Below are positions 27,097 through 35,776 of a stretch of 64,000 nt of DNA, in pieces. The notes under the pieces were generated by a model. The model saw nothing but the letters and a program-made list of their open reading frames with translations, was not told where the DNA came from and did not search any database. This DNA comes from Pseudomonas sp. RGM2987 (GTDB taxonomy: Bacteria; Pseudomonadota; Gammaproteobacteria; Pseudomonadales; Pseudomonadaceae). Position 1 is the stretch's first letter; each line of letters starts with the position of its first letter. The stretch covers positions 1 to 64,000 of the forward strand of contig NZ_JALJDX010000222.1 in the NCBI RefSeq assembly GCF_022952855.1. The letters run 5' to 3'. The position numbers and the translations under genes were made by a program.

Positions 27097-27185
27097 TGTG
27101 GGAGCGGGCTTGCTCGCGAAGGCGGTGGGTCAGTTAATTCAGTTTTGACTGACTTGACGCATTCGCGAGCAAGCCCGCTCCCACA
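27097..27185. repeat. REPIN, second of a doublet
   Basis: Same organisation as the element 133 bases to the left, with small sequence differences (GCGGGCTTGCTCGCG arms). The pair looks like a tandem duplication of one REPIN with its flank. Confidence 0.88.
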
Positions 27186-27234
27186 GGGGGTTGGGTGTAC
27201 TTGCTCTCACATCGGGGGGGGTCAGTGGACGCTC

Positions 27235-27594
27235 TTACCTCGGATCAACCACATCCAACGCCCGGTTCGCCAGCAGCAGGCCCAGTTCGATCATCTGCTG
27301 CACGCCCAGCGCTATATGGCGTCGCGAACCTTCCAGGTCGAACGCCAGGTCAGCGATCATGGCATTGGCAGAGGCCAGGGTTTCGCTGAGGTTGGCGAGC
27401 AGGCATTCGGCATCGATGTTGGGGGCGACGGTGAACAGGGTGTCGGGGGTGGCGGGTGTTTCTTGGTCGGCTTTGGGCTTCAGGTAATAGTCCAGGGCGC
27501 GGGTGTCCGCATCGTCGAGCTTTTTGCTGTTGGCTGATTGGGGGCGGGATGTGTGATCGTCTGGTGTATTGGATTTGTTCTTGGACATGCTCAT
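27235..27594 (-). CDS. DUF6124/DUF3077-like small protein
   Basis: 119 residues. The N-terminal ~35 residues are charged and probably disordered ('MSMSKNKSNTPDDHTSRPQSANS'). The rest has 'LFTVAPNIDAECLLANLSETLASANAMIADLAFDLEGSRRHIALGVQQMIELGLLLANRALD', an amphipathic helical domain like those found in several copies per Pseudomonas genome and annotated DUF3077 or DUF6124. No enzyme motif. Start ATG 27594. Function unknown. It is preceded by an unusual long leader (27595-28000) described separately. Confidence 0.75.
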   Translation of the reverse strand: MSMSKNKSNTPDDHTSRPQSANSKKLDDADTRALDYYLKPKADQETPATPDTLFTVAPNIDAECLLANLSETLASANAMIADLAFDLEGSRRHIALGVQQMIELGLLLANRALDVVDPR

Positions 27595-28002
27595 GGATCC
27601 TCAAAATGGGAGCCATCACCGATTCGCTACTAAACGAAGAGAGTGGCAGCTGTACGCAGGTTAGTAGACCGGGGATCCAAGAATCCGGCGCACCCGAAGG
27701 CGCCCTGCGCACAGCTACCATTGAATGCAGGCGTGGGATACCTGACTGAATGGAGCATTACGCGTCTTGGATACCGAGCTACTAAACCCGATCACTGATG
27801 GGCAGTGACGAGAACAAAGCTACCGGTGAGGTCCAAGGCGCACAAGCCGGCGGATTCTGGCGTAGTTGTAGGCAGAGGCGCAAGGTGATGTAGCCTCCAG
27901 TCGCAAATCTGAAGGACGTAAATCGGGCAATTTCCCAAGAGGTTGTAGGGGAAATTCCCCATGCGCCAGAACCGGACTGGAACGGGAGGTGAAAGCGACC
28001 CC
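27595..28002 (-). other. Long non-coding leader of the DUF6124-like gene
   Basis: About 400 bases without a credible protein. It contains a repeated GCTACTAAAC (27626-27635 and 27778-27787), an imperfect palindrome GGGGAA-A-TTCCCC at 27948-27960, and several short inverted repeats. Open frames here have no supporting start or codon pattern. Because similar text seems to precede related small genes in Pseudomonas (from memory, not checked), a structured RNA or repeat-derived leader is possible. Confidence 0.4.
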
Positions 28003-28096
28003 GTGGCGAGGGAGCTTGCTCCCGCTCGGCTGCGTAGCAGCCGCAAAAAAGCCTGGGGCCGCTGCGCAGCCCAGCGGGAGCAAGCTCCCTCGCCAC
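28003..28096. repeat. REPIN
   Basis: GTGGCGAGGGAGCTTGCTCC and its inverted partner GGAGCAAGCTCCCTCGCCAC flank a GC-rich spacer containing GCCGC-AAAAAA-GCC. Bases 28097-28190 downstream hold a further short repeat and no gene. Confidence 0.9.
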
Positions 28097-28151
28097 GGGG
28101 ATTGTGGCTCACTAAATGCTGATGGGAACCCGGTTACCGGAGCCAAGGGGT

Positions 28152-28186
28152 GCTTTGCGCTCCAGTGCGAAGCGCTCACCAAAAAG
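28152..28186. repeat. Short dispersed repeat (GCGCTTCGCACTGGAGCGC type)
   Basis: The text around GCTCCAGTGCGAAGCGCTCACC is also found in opposite orientation at about 49363-49390 beside another REPIN. It can form a small stem (GCGCT/AGCGC). Confidence 0.55.
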
Positions 28187-28190
28187 GCTA

Positions 28191-28571
28191 TCACACGGCC
28201 CCGGTGACCGGTCCTTTGAGCGCCAGGCCGATCTTGTGCTGCAACTCGCCTTCGGAGAACGGCTTGTGCAGTACCGGGTACCCCGCGAACTCGGCAGGCA
28301 CGCCGCTAGCGCCGTAACCAGTGCTGAACAGAAAGGCAATGCCGCGACTGCGCAGGATCTGCGCCACCGGGAAAACCCGTTCGCCAGCCAGATTGACGTC
28401 GAGGATGGCAAGGTCGATCTGTGCCGTGCCGGCCCGATCCTGCGCCGCCGCGAGCCGGGCAACCGAGGCGACGATTTCGCAGCCCAGGTCTTCCAGCATT
28501 TCCTCGATCAGCATGGCAATCGCTCCTTCGTCCTCGACAACGAGCACCCGCACTCCGGCGAATGGCGTCAT
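28191..28571 (-). CDS. Single-domain response regulator
   Basis: About 126 residues consisting only of a receiver domain. Acidic pair in 'VLVVEDEGA', phospho-acceptor Asp in 'LAILDVNLAGE', Thr/Ser in 'FLFSTGYGASG' and Lys in 'VLHKPFSEGEL'. No output domain. ATG 28571 lies 2 bases after the kinase stop, so the two are co-translated. Longer in-frame readings would run into the kinase gene. Receivers of this form with HWE kinases often act in phosphotransfer or bind a partner protein. Confidence 0.92.
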   Translation of the reverse strand: MTPFAGVRVLVVEDEGAIAMLIEEMLEDLGCEIVASVARLAAAQDRAGTAQIDLAILDVNLAGERVFPVAQILRSRGIAFLFSTGYGASGVPAEFAGYPVLHKPFSEGELQHKIGLALKGPVTGAV

Positions 28572-28573
28572 GC

Positions 28574-30748
28574 CTAGGCCCCGATCAGGAATGAGAGGTG
28601 GCAGCGAACGCCTTCCGGGGCAAAGGTGAGCGCGAATTTGCCACCCAGGTCGCGCTCGATGCAGCGCTTCATCAGGCGTGAACCCAGCCCTTCCCGCTCT
28701 GGTTGCAACACCAGCGGCCCGCCGCGCTCGCGCCAGTCCAGGGTGAATAGCGTGCCGTCGGGTTGCGCTTGCAACTGCCAAGTGACTGAAAGCGTGCCTG
28801 ACTCTACCGACATTGCGCCGTACTTGAGTGCATTGATCGCCAGTTCGTTGAGGGTCATCGTCAGGTTGAGCGCGACCCGCGTGCCGATGTCGATGGACGG
28901 CCCTTCGACGACGATCCGCGTCGGATCACTGCCGAATACCGGCATCAGGACTTCCTGGGCCAGGGAGTCCAGAGGCGTGTTGCCCCAGTGGCGGCGGGTC
29001 AACAGATCGTGGGCGCGGGACAGCGCCAGGAGCCTGGCTTCGAAGCGTTTGTAGCCGTCCTTCGCATCCTCTGCGTCGCGTGCCGTCTGGACCGCCAGGG
29101 ACTGCACGGTGGCGAGGGTGTTCTTGACCCGATGATTGAGTTCGTCGATCAAGGTTTTCTGGCGATTTTCAGCCTGCTTGCGCTCGGTGATGTCCACCAG
29201 CATGTTGATCGCCCCGACCAGATTTCCCTCGGCGTCATGCAACGGCGTGGGATACGGAGCGAAAGGTACGCGGGTGCCATCCGGGCGCTCGGCAATCGCC
29301 TCAACGCCGCGTATCGGCCGGTTTTCCTTCAAGGCCACCGCCATCGGACATTGGTCGTGGGGCAGCGGCGTCTCGTCGGTGTTGAAGAGTTTCCAGGTCA
29401 CGCACCACATGTCGCCCAGCTCAGGGGTGCGGCCGGACAGCTCCACCGCTGCTCGGTTGTAGAACGTGATGCGGCCTTGCGCATCGGTCGTATACACCGC
29501 GGCGGGCAATGCTTCGAGCAGGTTGCGCATGTGCCGTTCGCTCTCGCGGACCTGCATTTCCATGCGCCGCGCCGCGGTCACATCCTGGATGACTCGCACG
29601 CCATAGCGAAACTGCCCGGCCGCATCGCGTACCGAGGAGCTGTGCACGTCCAGGTAGAGGACCTGGCCGTCCGGCTTCACGGCGCGCTTGCGCAACACAT
29701 AGCTGTCCATTTCGCCAGCAACCTGCCGTGCGTAGGAAGCAGCGTCCTCGCTGGCGCATTCCGGATGGGTATAGTCGAGGAAGGACATTGCCAGCAGTTC
29801 TTCTCGCGGGCGGCCCAGCATGTTGCACAGGGCATCGTTCACCCGCAGCAACTGACCGTTGGCGTCGGCCTCGGCGATGCCGATGGTGGCGGCTTCATAG
29901 GTGGCGGCCAGGCGGTTATCGCTCTCCTGGCGGGCTGCCTCGGCGGCATGCATGCAGGTCACGTCAATAGTGAAGCAGCGTGTGTTGAACAGCTTGCCGG
30001 CTTCGAAACGGCCATTGGAGGTGATGGTGACATGCTTGATCGAGCCGTCCTTGGCCTTCAGGCGCGCCGGATAGCTTTCCAGGCAATCGCCGCTGCTCAG
30101 CTTGGTGAGTATGTCGCCGATCACCGGTTCGTCGGCGTGGAATTCAGCGATGTGCCGGCCAATGTACTCGTCGGCCGAGTAGCCCAGCAGCGCCAGCTCA
30201 GCCTTGTTAGCCCGCAGAATGACGCCGTCGCCGCTGACAATGTGCAGGCCGACCGCGCTGTTTTCGAAAAAATCTTCGAGATCGGCGCTCTTGCGCCGCA
30301 GTTCCGCGGCCACCGCATGATGCGCCGAGACGTCCTGGAAGCAGTTGATCGCGCCCTGGATAACACCATGCCGATCCCTGAGGGCGCGGATGTTCATCAG
30401 CGCGACGAACCGCGAACCGTCCTGGCGCTGGATGATGACTTCCTGATTGCGCGCCGTGACGCCGGCGCTGAGGGCCTGGGCGGTCGGGCACTGGTCAAGG
30501 GCCAGGGGAGTGCCGTCCATCAGGAACAGGCGATGGGAGCCGCAGAAGCGGTCACCGTTTTCACCGAGTATCGGCGTTCGCCCCCAGAGCCCGGCCGCTT
30601 CGCTGTTGTACCTGACGAGCCAGCCGTCGCGATCGCACAGGTACACCGCGCCGGGAATGGCTTCGAGCGCGTTTTCGCCGATGGAAAACAGACTTTCGTA
30701 TTCGCTCGGAGCCAGGGTTTCCCTGGGCAGTTCTTCAATGTTCGACAT
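28574..30748 (-). CDS. Multi-PAS HWE-family sensor histidine kinase
   Basis: About 724 residues. Four PAS domains in series (roughly residues 20-135, 145-260, 275-395 and 405-525), then an HWE/HisKA_2 kinase core. The phospho-accepting His lies in 'LIDELNHRVKNTLATVQSLA', and 'DLLTRRHWGNTPL' is the HWE-type signature. The ATPase part has 'TLNELAINALKYGAMS' as N-box. No membrane segments, so it is a soluble sensor. No LOV cysteine motif is visible in the PAS domains. ATG 30748 was chosen because GAGG sits 6 bases upstream; ATG 30754 is adjacent. Cognate receiver is encoded immediately after. Confidence 0.92.
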   Translation of the reverse strand: MSNIEELPRETLAPSEYESLFSIGENALEAIPGAVYLCDRDGWLVRYNSEAAGLWGRTPILGENGDRFCGSHRLFLMDGTPLALDQCPTAQALSAGVTARNQEVIIQRQDGSRFVALMNIRALRDRHGVIQGAINCFQDVSAHHAVAAELRRKSADLEDFFENSAVGLHIVSGDGVILRANKAELALLGYSADEYIGRHIAEFHADEPVIGDILTKLSSGDCLESYPARLKAKDGSIKHVTITSNGRFEAGKLFNTRCFTIDVTCMHAAEAARQESDNRLAATYEAATIGIAEADANGQLLRVNDALCNMLGRPREELLAMSFLDYTHPECASEDAASYARQVAGEMDSYVLRKRAVKPDGQVLYLDVHSSSVRDAAGQFRYGVRVIQDVTAARRMEMQVRESERHMRNLLEALPAAVYTTDAQGRITFYNRAAVELSGRTPELGDMWCVTWKLFNTDETPLPHDQCPMAVALKENRPIRGVEAIAERPDGTRVPFAPYPTPLHDAEGNLVGAINMLVDITERKQAENRQKTLIDELNHRVKNTLATVQSLAVQTARDAEDAKDGYKRFEARLLALSRAHDLLTRRHWGNTPLDSLAQEVLMPVFGSDPTRIVVEGPSIDIGTRVALNLTMTLNELAINALKYGAMSVESGTLSVTWQLQAQPDGTLFTLDWRERGGPLVLQPEREGLGSRLMKRCIERDLGGKFALTFAPEGVRCHLSFLIGA

Positions 30749-30988
30749 TGTCATCCTCAATCTTTCACGGTGCCGCAATGGAGTCTAGAGTCCGATTGCT
30801 CGCAGGAGTTCAGGGAGAAGATCGATGGTGACGCAGCCCTCTCGACTCGGTGACGGATAGACCCCCGGCCTTGGGCCGTAGTAGAGTGCTCGAAAGCCGA
30901 TAAATATCCACTTTGAGATGCCTCCTGCGATAGGACCTGAATGTCAGGTGTCTTGCGTAGGTCATCCCTCTGACGCGACGGTAACCGC

Positions 30989-32707
30989 ATGATCGAAATC
31001 ACCGAAGTCTCCATCGCCCAACTGCGGGCTGCGCTCGAGTCCGGCCAAATGACGGCGGTCGAATTGGTCCAGGCGTACCTCGCCAGGATCGATGCCTACG
31101 ATGGCCCCGATACGCCTACTGCGCTAAACGCGGTAGTGGTGCGCAATCCTGATGCCTTGAAAGAAGCGCAAGCGTCCGATGCGCGTCGGGCGAGCGGCCA
31201 GACGCTGGGCCCGCTCGATGGCATTCCCTATACGGCCAAGGACAGTTATCTGGTCAAGGGGCTCACCGCCGCTTCCGGAAGCCCGGCGTTCAAGGATCTG
31301 GTGGCGTACCGCGATGCATTCACCATTGAGCGCCTGCGCGCTGCCGGCGCGATCTGCCTGGGCAAGACCAATATGCCGCCCATGGCTAATGGCGGCATGC
31401 AGCGCGGGGTCTATGGCCGTGCGGAGAGCCCATATAACGGCGACTACCTGACCGCCCCGTTTGCCTCGGGCTCCTCGAATGGAGCCGGCACGGCAACGGC
31501 TGCCAGTTTCGCCGCGTTCGGCCTGGCGGAAGAGACCTGGTCGAGCGGGCGCGGCCCGGCGTCGAACAATGGCTTGTGCGCCTACACGCCTTCACGCGGG
31601 GTGATTTCGGTGCGCGGCAACTGGCCGCTGACGCCGACCATGGATGTGGTGGTGCCCTACGCTCGGACCATGGCCGACCTGCTCGAAGTGTTGGATGTGG
31701 TGGTCGCGCAGGATCCGGATACACGCGGCGATCTGTGGCGCCTGCAACCCTGGGTACCGATTCCGAGCGTCGATTCGGTTCGCCCGGCCTCGTATCCAAG
31801 CCTCGCCAGCCACCCGGGCGCCCTGGCCGGCATTCGCTTCGGCGTGCCACGGATGTACATCAACGCCGACCCTGAAGCGGGCACGGCCGAAGCGCCCGGC
31901 ATCGGTGGCCCGACCGGGCAGCGAATCGTCACCCGCGCCTCGGTGATCGATCTTTGGGAACAAGCCCGCAAGACGCTTGAGGCCCACGGCGCCGAGGTGG
32001 TCGAGGTGGATTTCCCGCTGGTGTCCAACTGTGAGGGCGATCGGCCCGGTGCACCAACAGTGTTTACCCGGGGCTTGGTGTCCAAGGAGTTCTTGCACCA
32101 TGAACTCTGGGACCTGTCGGCCTGGGCGTTCGACGATTTCCTGCGGGCCAACGGTGATCCGAAGTTGAACCGCCTGGCGGATGTCGACGGACCGCAGATC
32201 TTTCCCCACGACCCGGGCACCCTGCCCAACCGCGAGGATGACCTCGCCGCCGGCATGGACGAATACGTGAAGATGGCCCAGCGCGGCATCACGCCCTGGG
32301 ATCAGATTCCAACCCTGCCGGACGGACTGCGGGGCCTGGAGGAGACGCGTCGGATCGACCTGGAAGACTGGATGGATCGGCTTGGGCTCAACGCGGTGAT
32401 CTTCCCGACCGTGGCCGATGTCGGGCCGGCGGATGCGGATGTCAATCCGGTTTCTGCCGACATCGCCTGGAGCAACGGCATCTGGGTCGCCAACGGCAAC
32501 CTTGCGATCCGCCACCTGGGTGTGCCCACCGTCACCGTGCCGATGGGCATCATGGCCGACATCGGCATGCCCGTCGGCCTGACATTTGCCGGCCGGGCCT
32601 ATGACGACTCGGCGTTGCTGCGATTGGCTTCGGCGTTCGAGGCGACTGGGTCGAAACGCCAGATTCCACCGAGGACTCCGCCGCTGTCGACAGGCTTGGG
32701 GCGTTGA
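30989..32707 (+). CDS. Amidase signature family enzyme
   Basis: 572 residues. Lys in 'GIPYTAKDSYLV', cis-Ser region 'PFASGSSNGAGTATAA' and nucleophile Ser in 'EETWSSGRGPAS' make the Ser-cisSer-Lys triad of amidases. The usual GGSSGG and GSDTGGSIR stretches are altered (GSSNGAG; WSSGRGP), so this belongs to a divergent branch, possibly acting on a bulky or unusual amide. No signal peptide. It starts 240 bases from the divergent kinase gene and has its own promoter region. Confidence 0.88.
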   Translation: MIEITEVSIAQLRAALESGQMTAVELVQAYLARIDAYDGPDTPTALNAVVVRNPDALKEAQASDARRASGQTLGPLDGIPYTAKDSYLVKGLTAASGSPAFKDLVAYRDAFTIERLRAAGAICLGKTNMPPMANGGMQRGVYGRAESPYNGDYLTAPFASGSSNGAGTATAASFAAFGLAEETWSSGRGPASNNGLCAYTPSRGVISVRGNWPLTPTMDVVVPYARTMADLLEVLDVVVAQDPDTRGDLWRLQPWVPIPSVDSVRPASYPSLASHPGALAGIRFGVPRMYINADPEAGTAEAPGIGGPTGQRIVTRASVIDLWEQARKTLEAHGAEVVEVDFPLVSNCEGDRPGAPTVFTRGLVSKEFLHHELWDLSAWAFDDFLRANGDPKLNRLADVDGPQIFPHDPGTLPNREDDLAAGMDEYVKMAQRGITPWDQIPTLPDGLRGLEETRRIDLEDWMDRLGLNAVIFPTVADVGPADADVNPVSADIAWSNGIWVANGNLAIRHLGVPTVTVPMGIMADIGMPVGLTFAGRAYDDSALLRLASAFEATGSKRQIPPRTPPLSTGLGR

Positions 32708-32721
32708 CCTGATTCGGTTTG

Positions 32722-33300
32722 GGGCTGCTTCGCACCCCAGCGGGAGCAAGCTCCCTCGCCACGAGAGCTGCGTGTTCCAAGGCCTTTGTGGCGAGGGGAT
32801 TGATCCCCGCTGGGCTGCGCAGCAGACCCAAATGGCTAAAGGCAATCTTCCTGATACACCGAGGTGATTGGGTTAAGGGCTGCTTCGCACCCCAGCGGGA
32901 GCAAGCTCCCTCGCCACGAGAGCTGCGTGTTCCAAGGCCTTTGTGGCGAGGGGATTCATCCCCGCTGGGCTGCGCAGCAAACCCAAATGGCTAAAGGCAG
33001 TCTTCCTGACACACCGAGGTGATTGGGTTAAGGGCTGCTTCGCACCCCAGCGGGAGCAAGCTCCCTCGCCACGAGGGCTGCGTGTTTCAAGGCTTTTGTG
33101 GCGAGGGGATTGATCCCCGCTGGGCTGCGCAGCAGGCCTAAATGGCTAAAGGCAGTCTTCCTGACACACTGAGGTGATTGGCTTATGGGCTGCTTCGCAC
33201 CCCAGCGGGAGCAAGCTCCCTCGCCACGAGGGCTGCGTGTTCCAAGGCCTTTGTGGCGAGGGAGCTTGCTCCCGCTGGGCCGGTCCGCGTTCGGGCGCAG
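32722..33300. repeat. 155-bp tandem REPIN array, four copies
   Basis: Four copies begin with GGGCTGCTTCGC at 32722, 32877, 33032 and 33187, an exact 155-base period. Each copy carries an inverted REP pair (GCGGGAGCAAGCTCCCTCGCCA and TTGTGGCGAGGGGATT..CCCGCTGGG) plus a unique linker (CTAAAGGCAGTCTTCCTGAC). The last copy is divergent at its right end, where GGGAGCTTGCTCCC replaces GGGGATTGATCCCC. Bases 33301-33503 to the porin gene show no other feature. Confidence 0.92.
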
Positions 33301-33503
33301 CAGACCCAAAAGCTTGAACGCAAACAACCTGACGTTCCGCAGAAACAGAGCCAAAGGCTGAGCGCAATTAACAACGTTTAACTCACACCGTCACCCTCCC
33401 GACTCCAAGAATGACGCCCTCTGCTCAAATCTGTTTTCCACCACGGGAAGCTGTTGACCTCCCGTGGGGATGCAGCATTACCGTCTGACATGGATTTTCT
33501 GTC

Positions 33504-34841
33504 ATGGCTCACGCTCGATACACCCCCGCCGCCCTCAGGCCATTCTGGTTCCTGACCCTCCTGACCGGCAGCGCAACGTCAGTAATGGCGGCGCAACCTG
33601 CGCAAGAGGTTGGCTTTCTCGAAGGCGCGAACCTCGAAATCCTCAGCCGCAACTTCTACCTGAACAACGACTACCGTTCTCCCACGCCATCCGGCAAAAG
33701 CTACAAGGCGGAATGGGCCCAGGGGTTCATCGCCTCGTTCGAATCCGGTTTCACCACGGGCACCCTCGGCGTCGGCATCGATGCCCATGGCTTCCTGGGG
33801 TTGAAGCTGGACGGCGGCAAAGGGCATTCCGGGACGGGACTGCTGCCGCTGGATGAGGACGGGCGCAGTGAAGACAATTACTCCAGCGCCGGCGGCGCGC
33901 TGAAGTTCAAGACCTCAAACACCACCCTGGCGGTTGGTGAAATGACTGTGGAGACCCCGGTATTCGACACAGCAGACAAGCGCCTGCAACCGGAGTACGC
34001 CAGCGGCTTGCTACTTTCGAGCAGGGAACTGGCAGGGCTCGACCTGCAAGCCGGTCACTTCAGTGCCTTCAAGAATCAGGACGCCTCGACCGGCCGGGGC
34101 GACTTTTCCGGCTACGGGGCCACGACGCGCAACCACGACATCGATTTCATCGGCGCCGACCTGCTCAGCGGCCAGCCAGTGGGCGGCGCGCTCTACGTCT
34201 CCGAACTGAGCGACACCTGGCGCCAGTACTACGCCAATCTACATGGCGCTGTCGGAAGCCTGTTTCTCGACGGCAATCTGTATCACACCCGTGATCAAGG
34301 CAAGGCCGCCGCCGGGGCCATCGACACCACCGCCTACAGCCTGTCCGGCAAATACAGGATCGATGCCCAGGCGTTCACCCTGGCTTATCAGAAAATCAAC
34401 GGCGACACGCCTTTCGATTTCGTCGGTGGCGACTCGATCTACCTCGCCAATTCGATCAAATACGCCGATTTCAATGGCCCCGGTGAACGCTCCTGGCAAG
34501 CGCGCTACGACCTCGACCTGGGCACCTTCGGTATTCCCGGTCTGAGCTTCATGGCCCGCTATGTCACAGGACGCGGCATCGACGGCAGCCACGCCCCACA
34601 AGGCGGGGCCTACAACCCATTCGATCCGGACAGCGGTGGCTATCGCCCGCAGCAGGGGGATGGCGGACGCCATTGGGAGCGCGACCTGGACCTGCACTAC
34701 GTCGTGCAATCCGGCCCGGCCAAGGACTTGTCGCTGCAACTGTCCCACGTCACTCACCGAGCCAACGACGCCCAGGCCGGCGATGACATCGACCGGCTGT
34801 ACGTGGTCATCCAGTACCCGCTCAAGTGGGGCCCGTTCTGA
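33504..34841 (+). CDS. OprD-family outer membrane porin
   Basis: 445 residues. Signal peptide at residues 1-~30 ('FLTLLTGSATSVMAAQ'), then the OprD pattern: 'GFLEGANLEILSRNFYLNNDYR', 'EWAQGFIASFESGFTTGTLGVGIDAHGFLGLKLD', alternating beta strands and the C-terminal 'DIDRLYVVIQYPLKWGPF' ending in Phe for BamA recognition. An 18-strand specific channel for amino acids, peptides or aromatic acids; the ligand is not evident. It follows the repeat array and is convergent with the LysR gene, 6 bases apart. Confidence 0.94.
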   Translation: MAHARYTPAALRPFWFLTLLTGSATSVMAAQPAQEVGFLEGANLEILSRNFYLNNDYRSPTPSGKSYKAEWAQGFIASFESGFTTGTLGVGIDAHGFLGLKLDGGKGHSGTGLLPLDEDGRSEDNYSSAGGALKFKTSNTTLAVGEMTVETPVFDTADKRLQPEYASGLLLSSRELAGLDLQAGHFSAFKNQDASTGRGDFSGYGATTRNHDIDFIGADLLSGQPVGGALYVSELSDTWRQYYANLHGAVGSLFLDGNLYHTRDQGKAAAGAIDTTAYSLSGKYRIDAQAFTLAYQKINGDTPFDFVGGDSIYLANSIKYADFNGPGERSWQARYDLDLGTFGIPGLSFMARYVTGRGIDGSHAPQGGAYNPFDPDSGGYRPQQGDGGRHWERDLDLHYVVQSGPAKDLSLQLSHVTHRANDAQAGDDIDRLYVVIQYPLKWGPF

Positions 34842-34847
34842 CCGGTG

Positions 34848-35702
34848 CTACAGGCGAAAATATTGCTGCATGGTCTGGGCCAGCAAGTCCACCGCTTCTT
34901 CATTGTGGGAGGCTTGCGACCGTTGGAATACCACCTCGTGCTCGGCGATGACGGGCAACCCATCGAGGATCTGCATGGCGTCCGTCACGCGCGCACGGTC
35001 TATCAGACTGATCGCCAGCCCCGCCTCGACGCATGCCTTGACGGCCTGGTTGGACGGGCTTTCCAGGACAATCCTGGTTCGACGACCGCTTTGTCGTAGC
35101 GATTCCACCATCGCTTGCCGATACGGACACTGCGCTGCGTGCACGGCCAACGGCAACGGATCCGCCGCGGCCAGGGCAACATGGGCCGGCCCGACCCAGA
35201 CCGGGCGGGTGGAGACCAATACCTGCGCCCCTGCATTCGGTGAGCCCTTCGGCTGGGTAATGACCGCCGCCTGGAGCTTGGCCCGCTGCACCAGATCCCG
35301 CAGCGCATAGCTTGGTGCCGTCTTGAGTTCCAGTATCACGTTTGGCCAGGCGGTCGCGAATGTCGGCAGGATGTCGCGGATGACATGGTCGGCGTATTCA
35401 TCCGGGACGCCCAGAGTGATGCGCCCCGCCAGCCGCGTTCCCTGCAGATCGGCCAGCACCCGGTCATGGGTGTTGAGCAGCTCTGTGGTCGAGGCCAGCA
35501 AGCGCCTGCCCAGGGTCGTTAGGGAAACCGATTGATTGTCCCGATTGAGCAGCCGCCCTCCGGCAACGCCCTCCAGCCGCTGTATGTGCACACTCACCGC
35601 CGCCGGGCTCTTGTGCAGGACCTGGGCCGCCGCGCTGAACTTGCCGATGCGTGCCACTGCATGAAACGTCCGGATCAAGTCGATGTCGAGAATGGCCGTC
35701 AT
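34848..35702 (-). CDS. LysR-type regulator
   Basis: 284 residues. HTH in 'TFHAVARIGKFSAAAQVLHKSPAAVSVHIQRLEGVAGGRLLNRDNQ' at residues ~10-65, then the effector domain. Divergent from the EamA transporter gene with 74 bases between starts, so that exporter is its likely target. Confidence 0.9.
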   Translation of the reverse strand: MTAILDIDLIRTFHAVARIGKFSAAAQVLHKSPAAVSVHIQRLEGVAGGRLLNRDNQSVSLTTLGRRLLASTTELLNTHDRVLADLQGTRLAGRITLGVPDEYADHVIRDILPTFATAWPNVILELKTAPSYALRDLVQRAKLQAAVITQPKGSPNAGAQVLVSTRPVWVGPAHVALAAADPLPLAVHAAQCPYRQAMVESLRQSGRRTRIVLESPSNQAVKACVEAGLAISLIDRARVTDAMQILDGLPVIAEHEVVFQRSQASHNEEAVDLLAQTMQQYFRL

Positions 35703-35776
35703 GATTCATCCTTTGTGAATGACTGATGCAGGATATTTTGATTTATCAGACTACGCCGGTTTCGTAGCCTGTGGTC

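Noticed and set aside
27782..28112. Short minus-strand frames across the leader and REPIN near 28 kb
   Set aside because: They translate the REP palindrome ('GSKLPRH'-like, 'ELAPAGLRS'-like) and lack supported starts.
28988..30853. 621-codon plus-strand frame opposite the histidine kinase
   Set aside because: Shadow frame; the minus strand has PAS and HWE kinase motifs.
32722..33300. CRISPR array
   Set aside because: Repeats are 155 bases long, abutting and REP-based, with no short direct repeat/unique spacer pattern and no cas genes.
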